A stretch of 64,000 bases of DNA from Pteria penguin (lineage: Eukaryota; Mollusca; Bivalvia; Pterioida; Pteriidae), in assembly GCA_035048485.1 (NCBI GenBank), contig CM068580.1, forward strand, positions 53,112,975 to 53,176,974. Reading direction: 5' to 3'. Made by a program: the position numbers and the translations under genes. This document shows, piece by piece, positions 1 to 13,400 of the stretch. Within the stretch, counting starts at the first letter, position 1, and every line of letters starts with the position of its first letter. The notes below the pieces were generated by a model. The model was not told where the DNA came from, made no database searches, and was given only the letters and a program-made list of their open reading frames with translations.

Positions 1-223
1 GGAATACCGCTTTGATTAGCTACATACAATGTATGGATCGTACACGCGGAGAAACTCGATAGTTGTCTGTTTAATAAATTTTGAAAGTAGATTAAAATCC
101 TCCAAAATTTTGGAATTTGAGTGCTTCTTATCTTTTTATGTAATAATATTGGTCCGGAATACAATGTATGCCTATGGAATAAAAAAGTTACTTTGTTATG
201 TGTTTGAAATGTAAGAAATTGAA

Positions 224-912
224 AGATGTCTAATCTGACGACACGTGTTCGATCACGGTTATCTAGATGTTTGGTCTGACGACACGTGTTCAATCACAGT
301 TATCTTGATGTCTAATCTGACAACACGTGTTCAATCACGGTTATCTAGATGTCTAATCTGACGACACGTGTTCCATCACGGTTATCTAGATGTCTGGTCT
401 GTCGACCCCTGTTCCATCACGGTTATCCAGATGTCTTATCTGACAACACGTGTTCAATCACGGTTATCTAGATGTCTAATCTGACGACACGTGTTCCATC
501 ACGTTTATCTAGATGTCTGGTCTGTCGACCCCTGTTCCATCACGGTTATCCAGATGTCTTATCTGACAGCACGTGATCGATCACGGTTATCTAGATGTCT
601 AATTTGACGACACGTGTTCAATCACGGTTATCTACATGTCTACTTTGACAGCATGTGTTTGGTCACGATTATCTAGATGTGTTCGGTCACGGTGATCTAG
701 ATGAGATGTCTAATCTGACGACACGTGTTCGATCACGATTATCCAGATGTCTAATCTGACGACATGTGTTCTGTCACGGTGATCTAGATGAGATGTTTGA
801 TCTGATAATTCCTGTTCGATCACGGTTATCTAGATGTCTAATCTGTAAACCTGTGTTCAATCACGGTTATTTGTATGTGTAATCTGACAACACGTATTCG
901 ATTACGGTAATC
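224..912. repeat. 41-bp minisatellite with E-box in each unit
   Basis: About 16 diverged units of 41 bp, with core TGACGACACGTGTTC and then ATCACGGTTATCTAGATGTC. Most units carry ACACGTGT, a palindromic CACGTG E-box. Positions 1-223 show nothing recognisable. Confidence 0.9.
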
Positions 913-1043
913 GGAGTGTATTTCCTAACGTGGTTTATCATATGCCTTCTTGTCTACTCTTCGTCCAGTGGGTCCATTGCACGAGTCACAATATCAAACC
1001 CATACACCAGCCTGGTGCCACCATCATAAAAGTGAAATAACAG

Positions 1044-2147
1044 CGGCCCGGCTCCATAAACCGAGAATATTTCATTTAATGTATTTCATTGGGTTCAAAT
1101 AATTTGTCATGCAGAATAGTTTGATTCTACTTATCGATAGAATATAACCCGATAGAATAAATATAGAACATATATACCTTTTAATTTAGTGCACCATATG
1201 CGCATTTCGACAACTTATTTTCTTCAGTAATGCTCGTGGCCAAATGATTGGAATTCTCAAAATATATAAATATTTGAAGAGCAGTGTTGAAACCAAAAAT
1301 GACCGAAAAGTGAACCAAAAAATCTATCTAAGGACAGAGCTATGCATGAGGGAGATACTCCTTGGTTTTAGAGCTATTTACTTAATTTGATGACTGAAAA
1401 TTTGAAGTATATATTTCATGTCAGTACAAAAGCACTGAAAACTAGACTTATGATGCCCAGGGGAACTATCAGTCCACCAGCAGTGACACCGGCCTAGTGG
1501 TTATAATAAATATAGAACATATATACCTTTTAATTTAGTGCACCATATGCGCATTTCGACAACTTATGTCTCTTCAGTGATGCTCGTGGCCAAATGATTG
1601 GAATTCTCAAAATATATAAATATTTGAAGAGCAGTGTTGAAACCAAAAATGACCGAAAAGTGAATCAAAGAATCTATCTAAGGACAGAGCTATGCTTTAG
1701 GGAGATACTCCTTAGTTTTAGAGTGATTTACCTAATTTGATAACTGAAAATTGGAAGTATATATCTTATGTCAGTACAAAAGCACTTAAAACTAGACTTA
1801 TGATGCCCTTGTGGACTGTCAGTCCACCAGGAGTGACACCGGCCTAGTGGTTATAATAAATATAGAACATATATACCTTTTAATTTAGTGCACCATATGC
1901 GCATTTCGACAACTTATGTCTCTTCAGTGATGCTCGTGGCCGAATGATTGGAATTCTCAAAATATATAAATATTTGAAGAGCAGTGTTGAAACCAAATAT
2001 GATCGAAAAGTGAACCAAATAATCTGTCTAAGGACAGAGCTATGCTTGAAGGAGATACTCCTCAAAATCCCAATTATTAATTCGTTGTTGAACACAAGAA
2101 TATGAAATTATGACTTAAGTATTTTCTCAGTTTATGGCGCCCGATCC
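1044..2147. mobile_element. Foldback element with internal 350-bp repeats
   Basis: Inverted ends: CTCCATAAACCGAGAATAT at about 1052-1070 and, in reverse, CTCAGTTTATGGCGCC at 2127-2142. Inside are about 2.6 direct copies of a 350-bp unit starting at 1156, 1504 and 1855. The last ~85 bp also match the reverse of 63411-63495, so this is a dispersed family. No transposase is visible. Confidence 0.6.
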
Positions 2148-2239
2148 TGGCAGTTACCAACAAGATCTTTTCCCATGTTTTACGATTAGTACATGTATAT
2201 GATTGCTCATTACATCAAGTATTCTAGATTCAGACGTAC

Positions 2240-3385
2240 TACCAATGTATGGGTTCTTGACGTGCCTAGTCTACCAATGTACGGGATCTCTGACATATCA
2301 CGTCTACCAATGTACGGGATCTCTGACGTATCACGTCTACCAAGGTACGGGATCTCTGACGTATCACGTCTACCAAGGTACGGGATCTCTGACGTATCAC
2401 GTCTACCAAGGTACGGGATCTCTAACGTATCACGTCTACAAGGTACGGGTTCTCTGACGTGCCACGTCTACCAATGTACGGGATCTCTGACGTATCACGT
2501 CTACCAATGTACGGGATCTATGACGTATCACGTCTACCAAGGTACGGGATCTCTGACGTGCCATGTCTACTAATGTACTGGATCTCTGTACGAGATCTCT
2601 GAAGTGCCACGTCTACCAAGGTATGGGATCTCTGACGTACCAGGTCTACCAAGGTACAAGTTCTCTGAAGTGCCACGTCTACCAAGGCATGGGTCTCTGA
2701 CGTACCAGGTCTACCAAGGTACAAAATCTCTGAAGTGTCACGTCTACCAAGGTATGGGATCTCTGACGTACCAGGTCTACCAAGGTACAAGATCTCGGAA
2801 GTGTCACGTCTACCAAGGTATGGGATCTCTGACGTACCAGGTCTACCAAGGTACAAGATCTCTGAAGTGTCACGTCTACCAAGGCATGGGATCTCTGACG
2901 TGCCATGTCTAATAATGTAATGGATCTCTGACGTACCAGGTCTATAAAGGTACAGATCTCTGACGTGCCACGACTACCAATGTGCGAGATCTCTGACGTG
3001 CCATATCTACCCATGTACGGATTTTCTGACGTGCCACGTCTACCAAGGTAAGAGATCTCTGACATGCCACATCTACCAATGTATGAGATCTCTGACGTGC
3101 CACGTCTACCAAGGTACTATATCTCCGACGTGCCACGTCTACCAATGTATGCGATCTCTGACATGCCACGTCTACCAATGTATGCGATCTCTGACGTGCC
3201 ACGTCTACCAATGTACCGGATCTCTGACGTGCCACGTCTACCACTGTACTAGATATCTGACGTGCCACGTCTACCAAGGTACTAGATCTCCGACGTGCCA
3301 CGTCTACCAAGGTATGGGATCTCCGACGTGCCACGTATACCAAGGTATGGGATCTCTGACGTGCCACGTCAACCAATGTACGGGA
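2240..3385. repeat. 33-bp minisatellite
   Basis: About 35 copies of a 33-bp unit with core CTGACGTGCCACGTCTACCA and then AGGTACGGGATCT. The unit is stop-poor and divisible by 3, so overlapping open frames run through it on both strands. They are not genes. Confidence 0.9.
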
Positions 3386-3394
3386 ACTCGTTTT

Positions 3395-3500
3395 TTACTG
3401 ATCCATCCCAAAGGACAGGATATACACCAGCAAGCTACCGGCAGGACTTGGACCTAGGACCCCTCGGTCATCTAAACGATTGGGCCACGCCAGCACTGTA
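3395..3500 (-). mobile_element. tRNA-derived SINE fragment
   Basis: It reads as the head of the SINE at 12549-12777: a CATCCCAAAGGACAGGAT-like stretch, a B-box-like GGACTTGGACC and then TGGGCCACGCCAGCA. The tail is missing. Confidence 0.4.
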
Positions 3501-3539
3501 TTTTTATATTATTAAGGTATTTAGGTCGCTTTATTATAA

Positions 3540-3830
3540 TTTTCCTTTAAAATTATAACTAAATCTGTTTATTTTATCTACTTATAACATGACATACGTA
3601 ACTGACATAGAACATTATTATAATAAAATCTATGTAACTACAAGTATTCACATATATTCATTAATAAGATAATAAAATTTTGAAAATACCTTAAATACAA
3701 TATCATGTAATGTAAAGACAATTAAAAGGAATTTTACAACATAAATTCAACATGAACTTTTCGAATTAAACACTGCCTTTCCGTGACAGTCCCCAATGTC
3801 ACCCGAGGCGTGCAAAAATAAAACCGAGTG
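3540..3830. other. AT-rich spacer
   Basis: I see no exon, tRNA or repeat here. Confidence 0.5.
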
Positions 3831-3836
3831 TCAGTC

Positions 3837-4045
3837 TTTGCCTGTCCGTGGACCAGCCTGTAAATCATTTTCCTATCACGATATAATATTTGCCTGTCCG
3901 TGGACCAGCCTGTAAATCATTTCCTATCATGATATAATATTTGCCTGTCCGTGGACCAGCCTGTAAATCATTTCCTATCATGATATAATCTTTGCCTGTT
4001 CGTGGACCAGCCTGTAAATCATTTCCTATCATGATATAATATTTC
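3837..4045. repeat. 51-bp minisatellite, four units
   Basis: Four units of 51-52 bp, TGCCTGTCCGTGGACCAGCC and then TGTAAATCATTTCCTATCATGATATAATAT with little divergence. Confidence 0.9.
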
Positions 4046-4269
4046 ACATCTCAGTATAACATATATTGCAAAAATTTACACATTTTAACTGCGCAAAATA
4101 TTAACGCTTATATGAACAGTAAAGCATTATAATAAATTTTCTATAGCAATTATGATATTAGAGATGAACGACAGATTTCGGAGTACAATACGTTTATATA
4201 TGCCAGTCTACGTTGAAGACAAAATATATTATCGATACTTGATAATACAGTAAGGAATTCCCATTGTTA

Positions 4270-5790
4270 GGGGACGTCCATTTGATTTTGAGGGGTGGGG
4301 GAGTGGCACTTTTTGGAAATAAATATTCTGACCCTGAAAATGCTGGAAATAAAAATCTGGCTTTGACTGAAATGAAAATAAATATCCTGGCTGCTAGCAT
4401 GTACGTATACCAGATCATTCAAATATAAGGCTGAATGTTCTATAGAAAACACGTTGATTTTTTCCGGCTTGATTCGCCCGCTAGATTGCTGCTTATATTA
4501 TATATGTACAGTAATTTAGCTCGCATTTCAGCAGAATTTATAGCATTAGACGAATCGTGCTATTCACTATGTTCAACAAAACTTAATAGAATTGACGCGT
4601 TTAAAAAATATATTTGCATATCTCATCATGAGGGGCAGACTGGGGACAAGGGCTCTAGCATTTGCTTTCTGACAATTTTCTCTTCAGGTTCATCTTTCTT
4701 GTTCGGAATAGTGTCATTCGCGCCCCCTCGCCGCAAATTTCCAATCCCTTTCCCCGACTTCTCTTCGTGTTGTCCACCCCTGCCATTTATCTGATATATT
4801 AACGTTAAAATGAATGGCCAAATGGGCTCTTAATTGAATTCGCTTCATCTCTCACCTGAGCACATATACAAAGTCGATGGTTAAATTAAATCATGTGCAT
4901 TTCAAAATTTATGGTGGCCATATCTGTTGATAGTGTTTCATTCCTTTAAGTTTCATTCAATCATTGCAACAGGACATCCGATTGTGATTTTAAAACATAT
5001 ATTCAAATGTAAAATAAAAACAAATATAACTTTAAATTGAGACAAAAGTATAACCAACAAAACGTGTATCTTCACTTAACATACATGAAAAACAAAAGTA
5101 AATATAGTCCCATGTAGGCCAACATGTATATTGTTCACCTCAGACACATCAAGCATTGTACAATGATATTGAATGGTGCTTGTAGATGGCAATACCTCTT
5201 TAGTTTCTTTAAAACTTAAAAACATGTGAAATTGTACAGGAAAATCTGTGTTTAATATCTACCAAATTTTCTCAAATTCAATCTAGAACTGATGAAGATA
5301 AAGATAAACATGCAAAAAATCAATATATCAAATATATCAAAAATATTTATGAAACACTTTTTTTCGCATTTAAATAGCTTAGTTCAAAGTAAATGAAAAA
5401 CGAATAAAATATTATCATTCGGACAGGAAGCCAAAACAGCAACACTTCCTACACATCCTTCTATAGTGATAAATGGAAATTCTCCCCACGGACTGAGAGA
5501 CTGAGAGGGATCATACACTTCACTATAGCAACCAGTAGTAAAAAGACCCAAGTAGTGTTTGCATATCATTTGTTGAGCTTCCTTCATGTTAGCATGTGAT
5601 TTGTTAATGGTTTTAATTACAATGCAATTCTAACAAGTATTTATTGGCGACAAAGATGTCAGGAAAATGAATCATCTGTCCCAGGATATCAAGGAAATAA
5701 ATATTCCATCCTTCAAAGAATCTGACTCGACCAAATTTGCCAGCCCTCCCCCTCCCCTCCCCACCCCTTCAGAATCAAATGGTCATCCCC
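4270..5790. mobile_element. 1.5-kb TIR DNA element, Harbinger-like ends
   Basis: The left end GGGGACGTCCATTTGATTTT and the right end (reversed) GGGGATGACCATTTGATTCT are terminal inverted repeats, followed on both sides by G-rich tracts. TTA flanks both ends (4267-4269, 5791-5793), as a 3-bp target duplication. GGG-starting TIRs with TWA duplications are typical of PIF/Harbinger. The interior has only short open frames, so the element is non-autonomous. Confidence 0.6.
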
Positions 5791-5965
5791 TTATAACTCA
5801 ACTACTCACAGCGTTCACACGTCTATAAGGATTTCATGTCGATTTCAGTCATTTGGGGAGGGGCAAGATTAGCAGATTAAAATCGTATTTAAGGATCGCC
5901 ATTGCTAGTCTGTAGACATAGAGAGCATAGGATTCACCGTCGTGTACAGCAATTGACATGATATT

Positions 5966-6104
5966 GCTATCAATAGTTCATATAGCCCACAAAATATTCA
6001 TCGTGTGAAACCCAAAGGGTAGATCGTACCTCACAAACCAGTATGATCTACCCCGTGGGTTTCACACGTTGACAAATATTTATCAAACGTGAACTAAGCG
6101 CTAT
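5966..6104. mobile_element. Foldback palindrome
   Basis: A long imperfect inverted repeat; its core is CGTGTGAAACCC at 6003 against GGGTTTCACACG at 6057, with AGGGTAGATC and GATCTACCCC inside. The arms extend through AATATT(C/T)AT to GTTCA(T/C) motifs. It lies in the 3' flank or UTR of the PH gene. Confidence 0.6.
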
Positions 6105-6122
6105 CTCTGCTCTCTTAAGAAT

Positions 6123-6229
6123 CATTATAATTAGAATACATTGGATACTTCGTTTCCGAACTTGAGCGAACAGGTACATTATAATTAGAATACATTGGAT
6201 ACTTGTTTCCGAACTTGAGCGAACAGGTA
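6123..6229. repeat. 54-bp tandem duplication
   Basis: Two nearly identical copies of 54 bp starting CATTATAATTAGAATACATT, joined directly. Confidence 0.9.
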
Positions 6230-6278
6230 CCCCCGAGAGTTAACATGATAAATCCGTTGCTGGACTCACTATTCACGA

Positions 6279-7482
6279 TCAGGAATGCAATATGCCTTTT
6301 ATTTCATTTATCAACTCATCAGACTGACTATTTGTAATATCGCTCTTCCTCACACTCTTTCTGGAAACCGTTCCTTTCAGTATCTCATCCATTTCTAATA
6401 TAGTTTCGGCAATATCGTCAATCACAAGGGGCTCTAATTCTGGTAAAGGGTCAAAGGTTAATTCCATCAACATATTTTCTTGTTCTTCTGTTAGAAGACC
6501 ACTTTCACCATCAACAACGTCTCTTTTAGCTGTTTTGATACCGATAACTTCAGACATCACATTTCTGTTCATGGTGCCTTTGTTTGGTGCTTTTCGCATC
6601 CGGACAACGTTCTGCTCGATTAAATTTGATGGACCATTTGCTGTGACAAGGTTCACTGATTTAGGATTCTGCATTCCACTGCATTGAGCAGACGTTAGTA
6701 TAGAATCACTGTTTCCAGATACATGATTACTTTCAGAATTTGCCGCCATAACTGATGTTTGAATATGTTTCTCGTCTGAAGGAAGTTTCTCTCGAATGTC
6801 AGTGTCCCTTGCTATATGAGTTGTACCGAGTTCAGAGCTCTGAGACAAACTCGATCGACTTTTCCGCCTAAGTACTACCTGGGAGATATCCACCTCTTCA
6901 CTAACACCTTGAGGAGTCTGTATTTTAACGATATTTTGTATGTTTGTACAATTTTGATCAATGTGTTTCGCACTTTTTTGATCTAGTACTTCCGTCTCTG
7001 TAGTAGCCTTGTTTAAATCGACACGATTCAAAAAGACATCTTCACAGTCCTTAATGGAATTATCATGAGATATGTTATCTGTTTTCTCCGCTTTATATTC
7101 AGCTGATTTGGAATTACTGTCTCGTTTGTCGGATGTTTCATAACCAGAATCTGTTCTTTTTATTGACGTTTTCTCTTCTGTTACTCCCGATATATCGTAT
7201 TGGCAGTTTGTAGAAATCAATGTAGATTTTAAACTTTCTCCATTTTGTGTTGGAACAGAGAGAATAGCAGAATTAAATTTATATGTCGTTGATGAAGCCG
7301 AAATTGCAACACTCTCCTTTGGGTTATATATTTTTTTCTCTATGGGAGCTTTAGCAGATATATTTTTGGATGTCTCTGGCGGTTTCTGCCACTGCTGTAC
7401 GAGGTTATGTACAGATTTATCCGGGGACTTGGGAATAGTGACGGATTCCTTATCAAAACGTGAATGTCTGTTGAAACTATCA
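6279..7482 (-). CDS. PH-domain gene, terminal exon (disordered tail)
   Basis: One nucleotide completes Ser103, then 400 codons run to TGA at 6281-6279. The composition is polar and low in aromatic residues. A DSGYETS motif at 7151-7131 resembles a beta-TrCP phosphodegron. The whole 1.2 kb is open although the DNA is AT-rich, which supports coding. There is no recognisable catalytic domain. Confidence 0.85.
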
Positions 7483-10400
7483 CTACATGAAAAAGAATAA
7501 GTTTATGTCATTATTAATCAATCTTTAATTTGCTATTATTTTAATGAGAAAAAAATCTGTGTTCATGTAAAAGGTATATTTATGCAAAAAGTATATCACC
7601 TATTTTCGTTTGCCAGATTGTTGACTGCCTGTTGAATTTGTTTTACCCATTGCTCACACGTATGTCTATCTTGTGCCGTCTGAAATAGAAGACACATCAC
7701 AATTATTCAAATGAAGGGAGTAAACGGATCATAAGATGATAAAATAAGACTGATGAACATTCATGCTGTGATGTCAGTGAAATGTGGTGTACAGTGAGTA
7801 CGGCTGGACTTGTCTGAGATGAACATTAATGCTATAATATAGGTGAGGTGTGGTGCGGCTGGACTGGTCTGAGATGAGCATTCATGCTATAATATAGGTG
7901 AGGTGTGGTGTACAGTACGGCTGGACTTGTCTGAGATGAACATTCATGCTATAATATAGGTGAGGTGTGGTGCGGCTGGACTTGTCTGAGATGAACATTC
8001 ATGCTATAATGTAGGTGAGGTGTGGTGTACAGTACGGCTGGACTTGTCTGAGACGAACATTCATGCTATAATGTAGGTGAGGTGTGGTGCGGCTGGACTT
8101 GTCTGAGATGAACATTCATGCTATAATGTAGGTGAGGTGTGGTGTACAGTACGGTTGGACTTGTCTGAGATGAACATTAATGCTATAATGTAGGTGAGGT
8201 GTGGTGTACAGTATGGCTGGACTTGTCTGAGATGAACATTAATGCTATAATGCTATAATATAGGTGAGGTGTGGTGTACAGTGCGGCTGGACTTGTCTGA
8301 GATGAACATTAATGCTATAATATAGGTGAGGTGTGGTGCGGCTGGACTTGTCTGAGATGAACATTAATGCTATAATATAGGTGAGTAGTGGTGTACAGTA
8401 CGGCTGGACTTGTCTGAGATGAACATTAATGCTATAATGTAGGTGAGGTGTGGTGTACAGTGCGGCTGGACTTGTCTGAGATGAACATTAATGCTATAAT
8501 ATAGGTGAGGTGTGGTGTACAGTACGGCTGGACTTGTCTGAGATGAACATTCATGCTATAATATAGGTGAGGTGTGGTGCGGCTGGACTTGTCTGAGATG
8601 AACATTAATGCTATAATATAGGTGAGGTGTGGTGTACAGTACGGATGGACTTGTCTGAGATGAACATTCATGCTATAATGTAGGTGAGATGTGGTGTACA
8701 TGCAGTGCGGCTGGACTTGTCTGAGACGAACATTCATGCTATAATGTAGGTGAGGTGTGGTGTACAGTATGGCTGGACTTGTCTGAGATGAACATTAATG
8801 CTATAATATAGGTGAGGTGTGGTGTACAGTGCGGCTGGACTTGTCTGAGTTGAACGTTAATGCTATAATATAGGTGAGGTGTGGTGCGGCTGGACTTGTC
8901 TGAGATGAACATTCATGCTATAATGTAGGTGAGGTGTGGTGTACAGTGCGGCTGGACTTGTCCGAGATGAACATTCATGCTATAATGTGGGCGAGGTGTG
9001 GTGTACAGTACGGCTGGACTTGTCTGAGATGAACATTAATGCTATAATGTAGGTGAGGTGTGGTGTACAGTACGGCTGGACTTGTCTGAGATGAACATTA
9101 ATGCTATAATATAGGTGAGGTGTGGTGTACAGTACGACTGGACTTGTCTGAGATGAACATTCATGCTATAATGTAGGTGAGATGTGGTGTACATGCAGTG
9201 CGGCTGGACTTGTCTGAGACGAACATTCATGCTATAATGTAGGTGAGGTGTGGTGTACAGTACGGCTGGACTTGTCTGAGATGAACGTTAATGCTATAAT
9301 ATAGGTGAGGTGTGGTGCGGCTGGACTTGTCTGAGATGAACGTTAATGCTATAATATAGGTGAGGTGTGGTGCGGCTGGACTTGTCTGAGATGAACATTC
9401 ATGCTATAATGTAGGTGAGGTGTGGTGTACAGTACGGCTGGACTTGTCTGAGATGAACATTCATGCTATAATGTGGGCGAGGTGTGGTGTACAGTACGGC
9501 TGGACTTGTCTGAGATGAACATTAATGCTATAATGTAGGTGAGGTGTGGTGTACAGTGAGTACGGCTGGACTTGTCTGAGACGAACATTAATGCTATAAT
9601 GTAGCTGAGGTGTTGTGCGGCTGGACTTGTCTGAGACGAACATTAATGCTATAATGTAGGTGAGGTGTGGTGTACAGTGCGGCTGGACTTGTCTGAGACG
9701 AACATTCATGCTATAATGTAGGCGATGTGTGGTGTACAGTGAGTGCGGCTGGACTTGTCTGAGATGAACATTCATGCTGTGATGTCAGTGAGGTGTGGTG
9801 TACAGTACGGCAGGACTTGTGAGAGATGGACATTCACATTGTGGTGTAGGTGAGGTGTGGGGTACAGTACGGCTGGACTTGCGAGAGATGGACATTCACA
9901 TTGTGGTGTAGGTGAGGTGTGGGGTACAGTGCGGCTGGACTTGTGAGAGATGGACATTCACATTGTGGTGTAGGTGAGGTTTGGGGTACAGTGCGGCTGG
10001 ACTTGTGAGAGATGGACATTCACATTGTGGTGTAGGTGAGGTGTGGTGTACAGTACGACTGGACTTGTGAGAGATGGACATTCACATTGTGGTGTAGGTG
10101 AGGTGCATTTAAGGATAAACAGCCTCAGAATATTGCTTTTGACTTGTGTTTTGTTTTCCTGATTCCTAGTTTACCAAATATGTATTGCATTTATATCTGA
10201 TAAGGAAATTGGCATATTCCAATAAAAAGTATAAAATGCTGTATCAGTTTTTGACATTTATTGCTAGTGATAAATGAACAAATATCTGTATGACTGCTTT
10301 CCTGCAGACAATGTCCTGGAACTTGTGGTTGTTTAGTTAAATGTTAGGTTAGATTTCAATGACCGTAAATGGAAAACTGATATTCTGCTTGTCAGACTTG

Positions 10401-13400
10401 AAATGCTTATTGCTCTCAGCGATTATCCGGCTCAATAACATGGAGAAGTGAAGCGCATGTCTGAAAATGAGGTCGGGGTTCGAATTGTGTTGGTATTTTA
10501 AACCTTCGGTGGGCTAATTTGGCCACACATTGTGTCAAAGCCTCATGATAATTAAGTTCGTGAAATCACATCCATGCTGCTGATAATGCAAAATACAAAA
10601 ATAACTGTTGTCAAATGACTATGGCAATAACAACTATGTATAACAGTGAACATTGAATGACCCCTGAAATTCAATCGGAAGCGTCCCCTGAATGCTAGCA
10701 ACACCGGCCATGAATGCCCTTACATACAGAAGAAACAAATGTAACTCAGCACTGTATACCGGGGTATATATAAATGAATATGAACCAACACTGTGTAGAA
10801 AGTGTCATAGCCACACAAGATAAGGAAAAAGTATAATAACACTAAAGTCAACCCCTCCGCGGGGAACATTTCTGCAAGGGAATAAGTGTAACATTTATGC
10901 AAAATACGAAAGAAACTGGTGTCAAATGATTATGGCACCAACAACAATGTACCACAGAGAACATTCACGGACCCCTGAAGGTGAGGCCAGATACCCGGGA
11001 TGGTGTGTCCTGAATGGCTAGCCACAGCCGCTATGAATGCCTTTACATACAGAAGATAACAACGGTGTCTTTATCAGTTGATAGTTGTATATGTTGTATC
11101 CCTCCACTTTTTCACTGTCGGCTACGACACAGTATGATAATTTACATGTAATTTGCATATTATAATATACATTTACATCACAATCCGTGAATGGCGTTAC
11201 TCGCCATTAAAATCACAAGAGTTAAATATGTTTCAAATTTACTTCTTTCTCACATTCTTCATACTGGATCCATAATAAATACATATATTAAACTTTACTT
11301 ACAAAGATGGTAGTTTTTGTTTCAGTAATTATCTTGAAGTCTGGCCCGCCGCTGTCATCTGTAAAATCCACAGCTTTGATCTCCGCTAGTTCTTCTGAAC
11401 CTATGCACGACGTCCTCTGCAAAGTAAACGACAGTGACAAAACACCTTTCTAACACATGCATAACCAAGAGATACTTCAACGCATTGTCATCATCATGTG
11501 TGTTCAGGTATCCAGTCAACCGCTATATGTACAAATCTATATGTCATTGTACTAAATATGTGCCTCTCTCGTGGTAATTCCGCATTACAAATAACATGTA
11601 CGTGTACATTGAACGTGTCACATGACCCAAGATTCATGGGATTTAAAAAAATATATATACGCTTGTAATTATCCAAAAAGATGGCAGTATCATAACAACA
11701 TCTGTTGTACATGATTTCTGTTCCCCTAAGAATGATCTTGAAAATAATCTTTATCTTCAGCAATACTTAATCGTTTTTTGTTTTCAACATCAGATAGGTA
11801 ATTTTTAACATGTGCATTCAACATCAGATAATTCATTTTTCAACGTGAGCATTTCCTTTCTTTGCAGACATTTATGTGAATAGACCCGCCATACAAAACC
11901 ACACATGAAAATACTGTATTGTTCTGTCTAGATGATACATATCGTGACATTGAAGGTGACAGGTCAACATTGGCGAAAGAAATTGGGGGAAATCCCATAT
12001 CGTTGTACAAAATCCGCGTACTTGAATTGCGGAAGTTTTTACTTTCTATATAGAAATTTACGCATGAATACCACTTTATTTCTAACAAGTTCAGTGATAT
12101 TTAAAACTGTATGGATATTGGAAAGTATGATGAATACTCATATTGCATTAAACAGTTTATAATCTAAGACGGAAGATCTAAATGTGGTGATGCATTTCTA
12201 ATTCATTTTTACGTAGGACGTTCGAGGTTGATGTCGCTTATTTTATTCTGTTTTCTAAAGCTACAGTGTTTTCGTTGATGCTAAAAGACAAATTATATTT
12301 TGCATGATTTACAATTTAAGTTGAGGAAATCAAGGAAGTAGGATAAAGAATGGTAATGGTGTATGTATCCCCCCTTTTCAAAAAAGTTAGGGGGTAAAAA
12401 AATGCCTCTGCATTCTTATGTAGCATTTGTTTTTCAGCAGTAGGGAATTGTCAGTTGTGCCCCTCCACTTTTTCAGTCATCTTCCGAAAGCTGATAATAT
12501 ATAATTCAATAAATGAATTTAACTGGGATCCAGACAAATCCATATATATTGATTGATCGATTTTTGTTTTAACGTCACACCACGAATATTTCACGTATAT
12601 GGTGACGGCATCTGCCTGATACAGGGCATACAAACTTTGACCTCTGCAAACCACGACACGGGGCCTCGGTTTTTACTGTCTCATCCGAAAGACAGGACAC
12701 CGGCATGACCAGAGCGGGACTCAAACCCCGGCCTCCCGATCAGGAGTCCAGCGCGATACCACTAGGCCACGCCGGATACAAATCCATATATAAGTAATGT
12801 AGGTAATGTGTAAGTTTGTATAGTAGTAATTTTTGAAAATACATAATTATGTCATCGCTTTTGCAACAAATGTTACAATGGCGGATGCAAGATTTGAGTT
12901 TAGAGGCTGCATGAAATATAAGAAAGAAGCAGGGGTCTGAGTTTTGCCTTAAGGTCCCAAGTGGGTTCATGGCGTTGTGGGATCGTAGACCCCCCCCCCC
13001 CCCCCGCGCCCTTGGGAGCTTATCAGTTCCATGCATATAACAAAATCTGGTATAAAATCAATCGTATTTTTAGACTTCATAAATTGAAATACTCAGTTAT
13101 TAAGATGTCCCTCAAATAAAATATATATCATAATTGAACAATATAAAAAGACTTACCATAATTGAACAATATAAAAAGAAGTACAAGACCAAGCGAGGAT
13201 CCAGAAATTTTGTCGAGAGGGAAAGCCCCCATTCCCCCGCCACCCATGTTTTCTTGTGGAAATTTAAATTTACTTATTTTACATCGAAAAATAACCCCCC
13301 AAAAAGTCATTTTCGCCGAATCTCAGGCTGGGTCCAAACACCTGGTCCACCCCTCTGGTTCCGCGCATGAAGACTCAACGAGATTCATTACCAAGAGATT

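Noticed and set aside
224..912. CRISPR-like array
   Set aside because: The units are contiguous and homogeneous without unique spacers, the setting is eukaryotic and no cas genes are present.
2193..3457. Open frames on both strands at 2.2-3.4 kb
   Set aside because: Repeat artefact of the 33-bp minisatellite.
5384..5587. Minus-strand 67-codon frame with a protein-like stretch (YDPSQSLSPWGEFPF)
   Set aside because: It lies inside the 4270-5790 TIR element, has no splice partners that I can support and is not a recognised domain; at best a transposon-borne relic.
11932..12162. Candidate PH-gene exon (minus strand, RILYNDMGF region)
   Set aside because: It has no matching splice sites or phase. 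The missing PH strands are supplied cleanly by 19696-19622.
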